From positions 1 to 34,129 of the forward strand of contig DAOMZV010000007.1 of the NCBI GenBank assembly GCA_035400705.1: a stretch of DNA of 34,129 nucleotides. Direction: 5' to 3'. The notes beneath the pieces are model-generated. The model saw nothing but the letters and a program-made list of their open reading frames with translations. It did not search any database and was not told where the DNA came from. Shown here one piece after another: positions 19,570 through 27,269 of this stretch; the stretch's first letter is position 1, and each line of letters opens with the position of its first letter. Position numbers and translations under genes: made by a program. This DNA comes from GWC2-40-17 sp035400705. Its GTDB lineage: Bacteria > Patescibacteriota > Patescibacteriia > Magasanikbacterales > UBA10003.

Positions 19570-21390
19570 ATGTCTTCATTAGTTAAAAACTTGCTTTTAT
19601 TTATTGGCGTGTTAGTGGTTTTGTCGTTAATTTTTACCGGTTTAAAACTTGATAAAAATAAAATAGAGTCAGTTAGTTTGGACAAAATCATTACTCAATT
19701 ACAAAATCAAGAAATCAAAAAAATAGAAGTAGAGGGGGATATAGTGCGCGCCACTTTAAAAGATGACAAGATAGAAGAAGCTAAAAAAGAAACTGGCGAC
19801 ACTTTTGGTTCCATAGTTAAAAACTATAATGTTGATCCAGAAAAGTTAAAACAAGTGGAGGTGGCGGTAAAAAGCGAAAGCAGTTTTGCTTTTTGGATGG
19901 GAACTTTGTTGCCTTTTGTTCTACCGTTTATTTTATTAGGCGTATTGTTGTTTGTTATGACCCGTCAGGTTCAGGGTGTTAATTCTCGAGCCATGGGTTT
20001 TGGACAATCCACTGCAAGAGAAACTGGCAAAGATGATAAAAATAAAAAAACTTTTAAAGATGTGGCAGGCGCTCGTGAAGCTAAAGAAGAATTAGTTGAA
20101 GTGGTGGAATTTTTAAGTAATCCCAAACGTTTTGCCGATATGGGAGCGAAAATTCCCAAAGGTGTTTTGTTGATGGGTACGCCAGGTACAGGTAAAACTT
20201 TATTGGCTAAGGCTGTAGCTGGGGAAGCTAATGTACCTTTTTTGCACATGTCAGGTTCTGAATTTGTGGAAATGTTTGTTGGTGTTGGTGCTAGTCGGGT
20301 GCGTGATTTATTTAAGCGAGCTAAAAAGGAAGCTCCCGCCATTGTTTTTATTGATGAAATTGATGCTGTTGGACGTCGTCGTGGCGCTGGTTTGGGTGGT
20401 TCTCATGATGAAAGAGAGCAGACTTTGAACCAAATTTTGGTAGAAATGGACGGCTTTGAACCCAATTTAGGTGTGATTGTTATTGCCGCTACTAATCGTC
20501 CTGATGTTCTTGATCCAGCCCTGCTTCGCCCAGGTCGTTTTGATCGTCGAGTGGTGATTGACTTGCCTGATATTCAAGACCGAGAAGAAATTTTAGAGGT
20601 TCACGCTAAGGGTAAACCTCTAGCTAAAGATGTGTCTTTGCGTAAAATTGCCGAACGAACTCCAGGGTTTTCCGGAGCTGATTTAGCTAATTTGTTAAAC
20701 GAAGCAGCTATTTTGGCTGTTCGTCGCAGCAAAAAACAAGTTACCGAAGAAGAAATTTTAGAAAGTATTGAAAAAGTAATTTTAGGTCCAGAGAAAAAAT
20801 CTCGAGTCATGACTTTAAAAGAAAAAGAAATGACAGCTTACCATGAAGCTGGGCATGCTTTAGTGGCCAATTTTTTAACTAATTGTGACAAGGTTAGAAA
20901 AGTTTCTATTGTTGGTCGCGGGATGGCCGGTGGTTACACTTTAGCCATGCCAGAGCGCGATGTTCATTATCAAACTATTGCCAAAATGAAAGATGATTTA
21001 GCGATGATGCTTGGCGGGTATATGGCCGAGAAAATGATTTATGGTGATAACCAATTATCAACCGGACCTTCTAGTGATTTAAAAAAAGCCACTCAAAGCG
21101 CTACTTCCATGGTAATGCGTTTTGGTATGAGCAATAAATTAGGTCCTAGAATGTTTGCGGATAACGAAGAAACAATTTTTTTGGCTCAAGAAATTCATTC
21201 TAAGAAAAATTATAGTGAAAAAACCGCCGAAGTAATTGATTCAGAAATTAATTCTTTCTTGGAAGAAGCTAAAAATAGAGCCGGGGAAATAATTACTCGT
21301 TATCGTGTACAGATGGATAAACTAGTTAAGGCGTTATTAGAAAAAGAAACTGTTGAGCAAGATGAATTTAAAGAAATAATGAAAGGTTAA
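19570..21390 (+). CDS. ftsH: ATP-dependent zinc metalloprotease FtsH
   Basis: The protein has 606 residues, standard length. N-terminal helix 1 (about 5-25), an outer domain, and helix 2 (about 108-131) are followed by the AAA+ module: Walker A 'GTPGTGKT' (203-210), pore loop 'FVEMFVGVGAS', Walker B 'IVFIDEIDAVG', and second region of homology 'ATNRPDVLDPALLRPGRFDR'. The protease domain has zinc site HEAGH (425-429) and the third ligand Asp in 'TGPSSDLKKAT'. All catalytic residues are present. It extracts and degrades membrane and some soluble proteins at the inner membrane. It lies 50 nt after the S1 gene on the same strand and ends at a strong terminator (21401-21429). There is no Shine-Dalgarno before ATG 19570. 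Confidence 0.97.
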   Translation: MSSLVKNLLLFIGVLVVLSLIFTGLKLDKNKIESVSLDKIITQLQNQEIKKIEVEGDIVRATLKDDKIEEAKKETGDTFGSIVKNYNVDPEKLKQVEVAVKSESSFAFWMGTLLPFVLPFILLGVLLFVMTRQVQGVNSRAMGFGQSTARETGKDDKNKKTFKDVAGAREAKEELVEVVEFLSNPKRFADMGAKIPKGVLLMGTPGTGKTLLAKAVAGEANVPFLHMSGSEFVEMFVGVGASRVRDLFKRAKKEAPAIVFIDEIDAVGRRRGAGLGGSHDEREQTLNQILVEMDGFEPNLGVIVIAATNRPDVLDPALLRPGRFDRRVVIDLPDIQDREEILEVHAKGKPLAKDVSLRKIAERTPGFSGADLANLLNEAAILAVRRSKKQVTEEEILESIEKVILGPEKKSRVMTLKEKEMTAYHEAGHALVANFLTNCDKVRKVSIVGRGMAGGYTLAMPERDVHYQTIAKMKDDLAMMLGGYMAEKMIYGDNQLSTGPSSDLKKATQSATSMVMRFGMSNKLGPRMFADNEETIFLAQEIHSKKNYSEKTAEVIDSEINSFLEEAKNRAGEIITRYRVQMDKLVKALLEKETVEQDEFKEIMKG

Positions 21391-21400
21391 AAGTTCCAGT

Positions 21401-21429
21401 AAAAACCACCCTGGATAAGGGTGGTTTTT
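21401..21429 (+). terminator. Terminator of the S1-ftsH transcript
   Basis: AAAAACCACCCT (21401-21412) and AGGGTGGTTTTT (21418-21429) form a perfect 12-bp stem with a GGATA loop ending in five T, 10 nt past the ftsH stop. Confidence 0.85.
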
Positions 21430-21455
21430 GATTGTTAGACCGGTTGTTCAAAATT

Positions 21456-21464
21456 TGGTATAAT
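21456..21464 (+). promoter_or_regulatory. Extended -10 promoter of the membrane protein/pilB/baseplate-J-like operon
   Basis: TGGTATAAT (21456-21464) is a TGn-extended perfect -10 box; no convincing -35 box is present, as is typical of this promoter class. The leader (about 78 nt) includes perfect inverted arms AACTTTAATT (21475-21484) and AATTAAAGTT (21501-21510). Confidence 0.5.
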
Positions 21465-21548
21465 TTTTAAAGACAACTTTAATTAAAATAATGATTTATA
21501 AATTAAAGTTAATTCAGCTTTAAAATTAAATTAATTTTTTAAACTCTT

Positions 21549-22514
21549 ATGTTTGAAAAAAGTGTTCCTTTGTATCGTCAAATTATTCGTGAGGCCTGGA
21601 AGATAGCTTGGCATAAAAAAAACATGTGGATTTTTGGTTTATTTTCAGCCTTAATTGCTACTGGCGGGGCTTTAGAAATTTTTAGTCGTAATTTGAATTG
21701 GGTGTTTACTCCTCATTTGCCTATTTTTTGGAATAGTGGCAGTTTGATTTGGAAGATGGATTATTCTTTTTGGCCAATGTTAATAATGTTGATTTTATTA
21801 ATTTTAGGACTGGTGGCTTTTCTAGTTTTCATGTCCGTTCGTTCTTTTATTGCTTTGATTACTGCCACTGATAAATACAAGACTGATGAAAAAGTAGATT
21901 TAAATAAAGTCTGGCGAGCTGGAGAAAAAAATTTCGGCAGTGTTTTAGGAGAAGTGGTTTTATTTAAGGTTATTATTGTGGGTGCGGGTTTTTTAAGCAC
22001 TTTCCCCCTTTGGTTTATTTGGACTGGTAATAATTGGCAAGGTTGGGTCTGGTTGTATCCACTAATTTTTGTGTTAGGAATGGCTGTAGCCGTAGTTGCT
22101 TCATTTTTAATGGTATTTACCGCGGCCTATTTAACTTTGAAACGTTATTCTTTTGGCAAATCTTTAAAAATGGCCTGGAAATTGTTTTTAAGTAACTGGC
22201 TGGTTAGTTTGGAGATGGCCTTAGTGATTTTTTTGGTTAATATGCTGTTTGGTTTAATTTATGTTGCAGCAACCGTGATTGTGGCCCTACCCACATTTTT
22301 GTTTGTAGTTCTGGGGGCTTTTATGGTGTTACCAATTTTGTCTAATACCGCGATTGTGATTGGTAGTTTAATTTGTTTAGTGATGTTAATGTGGACAGCC
22401 GGTTTTGTTGGTTCATTTCATACTATCGCTTGGTCTTTGTTATTTAAAAGAATGGAAAAGGGGACTGCTGTAAGTAAGCTACATCGTTTAGTTAATCAAT
22501 TAAAGCGTAATTAA
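21549..22514 (+). CDS. Polytopic membrane protein of unknown function
   Basis: The protein has 321 residues. A short amphipathic N-terminus ('RQIIREAWKIAWHKKNMWIF') leads into about six or seven hydrophobic segments near residues 25-45, 74-100, 138-160, 168-195, 218-245, 245-270 and 275-300. A cytoplasmic loop after the second segment is polar ('ATDKYKTDEKVDLNKVWRAG'). The pattern 'AW...W..K..W.FGL...' at the start and the paired 'F.......K' amphipathic helices before membrane segments recall the large group of poorly described bacterial integral membrane proteins annotated as DUFs. No function is proposed. The gene is 3 nt upstream of the PilB-like ATPase gene and shares its promoter, so a membrane partner of that ATPase is possible. 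This is an inference from position only. Confidence 0.6.
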   Translation: MFEKSVPLYRQIIREAWKIAWHKKNMWIFGLFSALIATGGALEIFSRNLNWVFTPHLPIFWNSGSLIWKMDYSFWPMLIMLILLILGLVAFLVFMSVRSFIALITATDKYKTDEKVDLNKVWRAGEKNFGSVLGEVVLFKVIIVGAGFLSTFPLWFIWTGNNWQGWVWLYPLIFVLGMAVAVVASFLMVFTAAYLTLKRYSFGKSLKMAWKLFLSNWLVSLEMALVIFLVNMLFGLIYVAATVIVALPTFLFVVLGAFMVLPILSNTAIVIGSLICLVMLMWTAGFVGSFHTIAWSLLFKRMEKGTAVSKLHRLVNQLKRN

Positions 22515-22517
22515 ATT

Positions 22518-24200
22518 ATGTCTGTTGAGGAATTATTAATTTCATCTAAAGAATCATCGGCTAAATTTGCCGACAAGATGAAAAAAATCGCGATTAAAGA
22601 AAAAGAAGATGAAACGCAAAAAAAAGCGGCCGTTTTGGGTTTACCTTATTTGAGTTTAGTGCGTTTTCCTATTACAGCCGAAGCGATTGGATTAATCCCT
22701 CAAGCCGAGGCTGAAAGGTTAAAAGTGGTTTGTTTTTTATTTACCGGTTCGGAAATACGTTTGGGCGCAGTTGATCCTCAAAATACCGAGGTGGAAGAAT
22801 TAGTGCATACTTTAGAAGAAAGACATCATAGTCATGCTGCTCTTTATATCATCAGTGAGAACAGCTTACAAGAAGCTTTTAAATTTTATGCTACTTTGCC
22901 AGTAATCAAGCCCATTAGCAAAGATGTAACTATTTCTGATACTGAATTAAATCGTTTTTCTTCCAGTATTGCTACTTTAGCAGAATTGAAAAAAGAATTT
23001 TCTAACCTGACTAATATCTCTGATTTAGTAGTTTTAATGATCGCGGGAGCCCTAAAGTATAACAGTTCTGACATTCATATCGAAGCTGAAGAAAAACAGA
23101 TTGTGGTTCGTTATCGTTTAGACGGTATTTTGCAAGAAACTGGTTTTTTAAATAAAGATTTGTGGCCTAGAATTGTTTCGCGGATTAAATTATTGGCTGG
23201 ACTTAAAATAAATATTACTGATAAACCACAAGACGGTCGTTTTACAATTATTTTGCAAAAAGAAAAAACCGATGTTCGTGTTTCAGCCCTGCCTACTGTC
23301 CATGGCGAATCAGTTGTTATGCGTATTTTAAAACCAATGGCTTCTTTAACTTTTGATCAGCTGGGTTTGCAAGATTCCGTTTTAGAAGCTCTTAAAAAAC
23401 AAGTGGTTAAGCCAACTGGTATGGTGGTAACGACTGGTCCGACTGGTTCCGGTAAAACTACCACTCTTTATGCTATTTTACAAAGATTAAATGAACCCGG
23501 AGTAAAAATTATTACCTTGGAAGACCCAGTGGAATATAAATTGTCTGGCATTAATCAGAGTCAGATTGATGCGGAAAAAGATTATACCTTTGCAAAAGGT
23601 TTGCGCTCTATCCTGCGTCAGGATCCCGATATCGTGATGGTTGGTGAAATTCGTGATTTAGAAACCGCCGAAACTGCTATCCAAGCCGCTTTGACTGGTC
23701 ATTTTATGCTTTCCACTATTCATACTAATAGCGCGGCGGGGGCGATTCCTCGTTTTTTGTCAATGGGGGTTAAACCGTTTTTATTAGCTCCTGCTCTTAA
23801 CGCGATTATTGGTCAAAGATTGGTGCGTCGTTTATGTCAAAAATGTAAACAACCCGTTGTTTTAGAAGAAACATTAAAGCAAAAGGTTCAAGAAGTAATG
23901 AAACGTTTACCAGCAGATTTTTTATCTAAACATCAGATTGATCTTGAACATTTGGAATTTTTTACTGCCCCAGGCTGCGCGGAGTGTAACAATTTGGGTT
24001 ATAAAGGCAGAATGGGCATCTATGAATTGATGGAAATGAATAAAGAACTGGAGCAATTAATTTTAAAAAGTGAAGCTTCTAGTTTTGTGATTGAAGATTT
24101 GGCCATTAAAAATGGTATGATTACCATGGCACAAGATGGAATCCTGAAAGCTTTACAGGGGGTTACCTCAGTTGAAGAAGTTTTTCGTGTTACCCAATAA
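22518..24200 (+). CDS. pilB: PilB/GspE-type secretion ATPase
   Basis: The protein has 560 residues. The order is an N-terminal MshEN-like segment (about 35-130), then the N2 domain ('YNSSDIHIEAEEKQIVVRYR', about 181-200), and the RecA-like ATPase: Walker A 'GPTGSGKT' (307-314), Asp box 'IITLEDPVEY' (331-340), Walker B 'DIVMVGEIRD' (371-380), His box 'STIHTNSAAGAIPRF' (399-413). A tetra-Cys zinc site follows, C440-x2-C443 and C487-x2-C490, with 'GYKGRMGIYELM' after it. This is the type IV pilus/type II secretion extension ATPase family. Unlike a normal pil operon there is no pilC, pilT, pilD, pilM or type-IVa pilin beside it. It starts 3 nt after the membrane protein gene. The substrate machine is unknown from this window. 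Confidence 0.9.
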   Translation: MSVEELLISSKESSAKFADKMKKIAIKEKEDETQKKAAVLGLPYLSLVRFPITAEAIGLIPQAEAERLKVVCFLFTGSEIRLGAVDPQNTEVEELVHTLEERHHSHAALYIISENSLQEAFKFYATLPVIKPISKDVTISDTELNRFSSSIATLAELKKEFSNLTNISDLVVLMIAGALKYNSSDIHIEAEEKQIVVRYRLDGILQETGFLNKDLWPRIVSRIKLLAGLKINITDKPQDGRFTIILQKEKTDVRVSALPTVHGESVVMRILKPMASLTFDQLGLQDSVLEALKKQVVKPTGMVVTTGPTGSGKTTTLYAILQRLNEPGVKIITLEDPVEYKLSGINQSQIDAEKDYTFAKGLRSILRQDPDIVMVGEIRDLETAETAIQAALTGHFMLSTIHTNSAAGAIPRFLSMGVKPFLLAPALNAIIGQRLVRRLCQKCKQPVVLEETLKQKVQEVMKRLPADFLSKHQIDLEHLEFFTAPGCAECNNLGYKGRMGIYELMEMNKELEQLILKSEASSFVIEDLAIKNGMITMAQDGILKALQGVTSVEEVFRVTQ

Positions 24201-24235
24201 AATTTTTTTAAGTATTAAATTTGATCTTTGTTTTT

Positions 24236-25528
24236 ATGCCGCCACGCAAAACAACTACTGCTACCACAGCTAAAACGCCTCGTCCGCGAAAGAAAAAAAT
24301 AGTCACAGAAGTTATTGAGCCGGAGATTATTGTCCCGCCAACTATGGCCTCCGTGACTGAAGAAGAAGCTGTTAGTTCTAAACCCGTAATTACTACCCCA
24401 GGCGAATTTTATCCTACACCTAGGTTTTACCGAACCATTGCTTTAAGTTTTTTAGGTGTGGCCTTGGCTTTGATTTTAGGGGTCTTTTATTTTACTTTAG
24501 GAAAGGCGGAAATCAATTTGTATCTAAAGCCTAAAAATGTTAAAGCCGACTTTTTAGTTGGTATAAATGAAAAAAATTCTGAACAAAAGCAAATTTCTGG
24601 CACGGTGGTTTCACTTGATTTGGAAGGCCAAAAAGATGTTGCTTTAGAAAAAAATGGTGAAAATGCTGTTGGCATCCCTAGTTATGCTGTGGGTAAAGTA
24701 ATTATCTATAATGAAACAGTTAAAAATCAAACCTTGGTGGCAACAACTCGTTTACTATCTCCGGAAAATGTTTTGTTCAGAATGAAAAAAAATTTAGTTG
24801 TTCCAGCTAAGGGTAGTGTAGAATCAGAAGTTTATGCCGACCAATTAGGTGTGGAGAGTGAAATTGGCCCCACTAAGTTTAGTATTCCGGGCTTGTCAGC
24901 TGAACTCCAAAAAGTAATTTATGCAGAGAGTCAAGAAAAAATGACCGGCGGTATAAAATATACTAGGAAATTAACAGAAGATGATATTAAGACTGCTGGA
25001 GATGAGTTGGTTAAGGAATTAATAGAAAAAGGCCGCACCCAGATGATTCAAGGCAATGTTACAAGTTCTTGGGATGCTTCCGTTTTTACTTCTACTGTAG
25101 TTTCTACTAAAACCGAAGCCAAGGCTGGACAAGAAGCGGATAATTTTAGAATTTCTGCAGAAGTAAAAATAACAGGTATTTTTTACTCTAGCCAAGAATT
25201 AAATAAGATTTTAGAAAACAATTTGCGTGATTCTTTAAATGATAATGAAGTGGTGGTCGGTTCACCTTCTACTCCTCAAATAGAGATTAGCAAAATTAAT
25301 ATTGATAATTCTGCTGTATTAAAAGTAACTCAAGATGCCTTAATCCAAGTAAGTTATTTAGAAGATGTGATTGATAAAAGTAAAATTTTAGGACAGAAAA
25401 AAACTGCTGTTGAAGAATATTTTGCTTCTCTTTCTTGGATTGAAAAAGCTGAGATTAAACTTTCCCCCTCTTGGATAAATTGTATACCTAAAGAAATGAA
25501 TAAAGTAAAATTAAAAGTTAACCAATAG
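24236..25528 (+). CDS. Membrane-anchored surface protein with baseplate-J/gp47-like domain
   Basis: The protein has 430 residues from ATG 24236; TTG 24221 would add only 'LIFVF' and is rejected. A basic, Thr/Pro-rich cytoplasmic N-terminus ('MPPRKTTTATTAKTPRPRKK') of about 60 residues leads to one helix (about 66-88), and the rest is outside. The segment 'PSYAVGKVIIYNETVKNQTL...TTRLLSPENVLFRMKKNLVVP' and 'GVESEIGPTKFSIPGLS...MTGG' matches the pattern I know from CPR proteins assigned to baseplate J/gp47 (PF04865-like). A C-terminal mixed domain follows. In phage tails and contractile systems such proteins build baseplates, but in CPR they occur singly as wall or surface proteins. It is 35 nt after the pilB-like gene in the same transcript. 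Confidence 0.65.
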   Translation: MPPRKTTTATTAKTPRPRKKKIVTEVIEPEIIVPPTMASVTEEEAVSSKPVITTPGEFYPTPRFYRTIALSFLGVALALILGVFYFTLGKAEINLYLKPKNVKADFLVGINEKNSEQKQISGTVVSLDLEGQKDVALEKNGENAVGIPSYAVGKVIIYNETVKNQTLVATTRLLSPENVLFRMKKNLVVPAKGSVESEVYADQLGVESEIGPTKFSIPGLSAELQKVIYAESQEKMTGGIKYTRKLTEDDIKTAGDELVKELIEKGRTQMIQGNVTSSWDASVFTSTVVSTKTEAKAGQEADNFRISAEVKITGIFYSSQELNKILENNLRDSLNDNEVVVGSPSTPQIEISKINIDNSAVLKVTQDALIQVSYLEDVIDKSKILGQKKTAVEEYFASLSWIEKAEIKLSPSWINCIPKEMNKVKLKVNQ

Positions 25529-25533
25529 AGAAC

Positions 25534-25573
25534 AAATTTAAAACCCCCGTTTTTTTACGGGGGTTTTAAATTT
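25534..25573 (+). terminator. Bidirectional terminator between the baseplate-J-like gene and the coiled-coil gene
   Basis: AAATTTAAAACCCCCGT (25534-25550) and ACGGGGGTTTTAAATTT (25557-25573) are perfect 17-nt arms around a TTTTTT loop. It serves the plus-strand gene ending at 25528 and the minus-strand gene ending at 25583. Confidence 0.9.
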
Positions 25574-25582
25574 TGTTTTTAT

Positions 25583-26653
25583 TTAACGCCAGCCAAAACC
25601 ACCAGCTCCACCAGTGGCATCATTATCACGCCTCTGGCTTTCTTTTATTTGTTGGAAACGTTTTTCTGAGGCATAGGCGCTAGTACCAATTCTCACGCCT
25701 AATTTATTAGCTAAATCTACAAAAACATCAGAAACATCCTCAATTTGTTGGCTCTCATTAGTTTTCCAAGTTTTTAAAACTTTATCTAAAGCTGTTTCGA
25801 AAAGTTTTTTATCGGTTTTAGATTCAAGAGTTGTTTTTTTACCGCTTAATAACTCTTTAATTAAATTGGCTTCTGGTTCGGTAATTCCCAATTCGTTGTT
25901 TTTAGCTAAGAAAGGAGAAACCGTGTCAATTTGTTTAGAGATGTTTTCTCGGGAACGTCCGGAAAGGAAATTTTTTAATTTTGACCAAAGACCCTCTTTG
26001 TTTTGGGTTTGATTCATTGAGCGAGCCGTATTAATTTCTGCAGCTGCCCTACCTTCTTCCCATTGTTTTTCTTCAGCAGCTTGAGTTTTTTTAGCTGCCG
26101 CTTGTGTCCTTTTTTCTGCTTCTCTAGCTACTTGCATTTCTTGTTCCCACTGGATTTGTTCAGGAGATTTATTAGCGTTAAGGCTTTCTTTAATTTGTTT
26201 TATTTTGGCCGTGGCCTTTTTTGCTTCCATTCTAGATCTCCACTTGTTCATGTTTTGTTCAATTTTTCCCATCATTTTTACTTTGGCCGCATCTGGTTCC
26301 TCATTGGTTAAACCGTGAACCTTGTAATCTAAAAGTTTTGAACCAAGTAAATCAAAAGCTTCTTTAATGGTAAAAGTATTATATTTAGAGACAACTTCGT
26401 TAAAGACATTTCTAGCTACATCTGGGCAAGTGTCCTTAGTTAAATCCTCGGGGGTGAATTCGCTATCTAAACTGCTAGCGGCTTCAAAACTTTCGAAAAG
26501 TTTAGAAAAATCCATAAAAAAAGCTCTATCGTCAGATTTTTTTTCAACCGCTGCCATTGTTTCCCGGGCTTTTTTGTCTGCTAAAGTTGGTTCATTTTCT
26601 GGAGGGTTGAAAGGTCCTTCAATTTTTCTAGCTGCATTTTCACCACGTGGCAT
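25583..26653 (-). CDS. Hypothetical charged, coiled-coil protein
   Basis: The protein has 356 residues with no signal peptide or membrane helix. An Asn/Pro/Glu-rich N-terminus ('MPRGENAARKIEGPFNPPEN') precedes helical segments with 'AFFMDFSKLFESFEAASSLD' and 'DVARNVFNEVVSKYNTFTIK'. A long Ala/Gln/Glu/Lys coiled-coil stretch runs over about 130-205 ('REAEKRTQAAAKKTQAAEEK'), then come a globular part with 'GLWSKLKNFLSGRSRENISK' and a Gly-rich tail ('DNDATGGAGGFGWR'). The family is unknown. Cytoplasmic location is predicted. A perfect consensus promoter (TTGACA, 17 nt, TATAAT with a TG extension) implies high or constitutive expression. It is monocistronic, in convergent arrangement with the baseplate-J-like gene. 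Confidence 0.7.
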   Translation of the reverse strand: MPRGENAARKIEGPFNPPENEPTLADKKARETMAAVEKKSDDRAFFMDFSKLFESFEAASSLDSEFTPEDLTKDTCPDVARNVFNEVVSKYNTFTIKEAFDLLGSKLLDYKVHGLTNEEPDAAKVKMMGKIEQNMNKWRSRMEAKKATAKIKQIKESLNANKSPEQIQWEQEMQVAREAEKRTQAAAKKTQAAEEKQWEEGRAAAEINTARSMNQTQNKEGLWSKLKNFLSGRSRENISKQIDTVSPFLAKNNELGITEPEANLIKELLSGKKTTLESKTDKKLFETALDKVLKTWKTNESQQIEDVSDVFVDLANKLGVRIGTSAYASEKRFQQIKESQRRDNDATGGAGGFGWR

Positions 26654-26680
26654 ATATTTAAGATTAAAAATTATATTTTA

Positions 26681-26709
26681 ATTATAGCATATTTTAGGCC
26701 TTTTGTCAA
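26681..26709 (-). promoter_or_regulatory. Consensus promoter of the coiled-coil protein gene
   Basis: On the minus strand TTGACA (26704-26709), 17-nt spacer, TATAAT (26681-26686), with TG one base before the -10 box. The start would be near 26675, 22 nt before ATG 26653. It is the strongest promoter in the window. Confidence 0.85.
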
Positions 26710-26715
26710 CCCAAC

Positions 26716-26744
26716 TTGACAAAAATAGGTTTATTTGTTAGAAT
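26716..26744 (+). promoter_or_regulatory. Promoter of the GC-rich orphan gene, divergent from the preceding promoter
   Basis: TTGACA (26716-26721), 17-nt spacer, TAGAAT (26739-26744); start near 26751. The two -35 boxes face away from each other across 6 bp and form a dyad TTTTGTCAA (26701-26709) with TTGACAAAA (26716-26724). Confidence 0.75.
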
Positions 26745-26771
26745 AAAATGTTCTTTAACATGGAGTTCAAA

Positions 26772-27161
26772 ATGACCATTCCCTATGGAGAGGGGGGATA
26801 TGGTAAATTTGTTATCCCCCTGATTAATTCCCTTGCCCCTGAATTTGAGGGGCGGAAGATTGTAAAAGCCGTCGTTCGCGATGGTGAATTAACCATTCTT
26901 TTTGCCGCCGACGGCAGGAAAATGGATTTTTTTAAGGCAGCCCGGATTGACGAAGTAGAAATCGCCGGGCGAAAATTTCCCATTGCTGGGGTCTCACTTG
27001 AGGAAAGTGGCATGACCACAGAAGCAGCGGAACTACCACTGCAACCCGGTATGGTTGTATTGGTTTATAGGTTGAATGGAGTGGATCCATCGTGGGATTA
27101 TGTTTTTGACAATCCCGCGGTAGTGATTTTTAAGACCTTCTACGGAGAAATCCGTATATGA
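26772..27161 (+). CDS. Hypothetical protein, 129 residues, GC-rich orphan gene
   Basis: ATG 26772 follows GGAG (26762-26765) with 6-nt spacing. ATG 26748 precedes the predicted mRNA start and is unlikely; ATG 26760 would be nearly leaderless and remains possible. The product is soluble, mostly beta, with 'GKFVIPLINSLAPEFEGRKI', 'VKAVVRDGELTILFAADGRK', 'VEIAGRKFPIAGVSLEE' and a C-terminal 'WDYVFDNPAVVIFKTFYGEI'. No family is recognised. By eye G+C is near half, clearly above its neighbours, with codons such as GCC, CCC and CGG, a sign of transfer or different selection. Hairpins lie in its first 30 codons (26793-26820 and 26835-26853), so translation may be regulated. It is monocistronic with its own promoter and terminator. 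Confidence 0.6.
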   Translation: MTIPYGEGGYGKFVIPLINSLAPEFEGRKIVKAVVRDGELTILFAADGRKMDFFKAARIDEVEIAGRKFPIAGVSLEESGMTTEAAELPLQPGMVVLVYRLNGVDPSWDYVFDNPAVVIFKTFYGEIRI

Positions 27162-27191
27162 GGTGGGGAACAATGCTTTTTGAGTTTTAAC

Positions 27192-27226
27192 AAGCGTCAG
27201 TTGTAACCAGCGGGCGCTTTTTTATT
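27192..27226 (+). terminator. Terminator of the GC-rich orphan gene
   Basis: AAGCG (27192-27196) pairs with CGCTT (27215-27219), with further pairing inside the loop, followed by a run of T up to 27223. It lies 30 nt after the stop codon. Confidence 0.65.
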
Positions 27227-27232
27227 TAGCCG

Positions 27233-27260
27233 TTGATTTTTAAAGACAATCTGTTAAACT
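27233..27260 (+). promoter_or_regulatory. Promoter of miaB-miaA
   Basis: TTGATT (27233-27238), 16-nt spacer, TAAACT (27255-27260). ATG 27270 is 9 nt after the -10 box, so the mRNA would be leaderless or nearly so. Confidence 0.5.
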
Positions 27261-27269
27261 AGAACCATT

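Noticed and set aside
24221..24235. TTG start for the baseplate-J-like protein
   Set aside because: It adds five hydrophobic residues before a basic N-terminus; ATG 24236 is the natural start.
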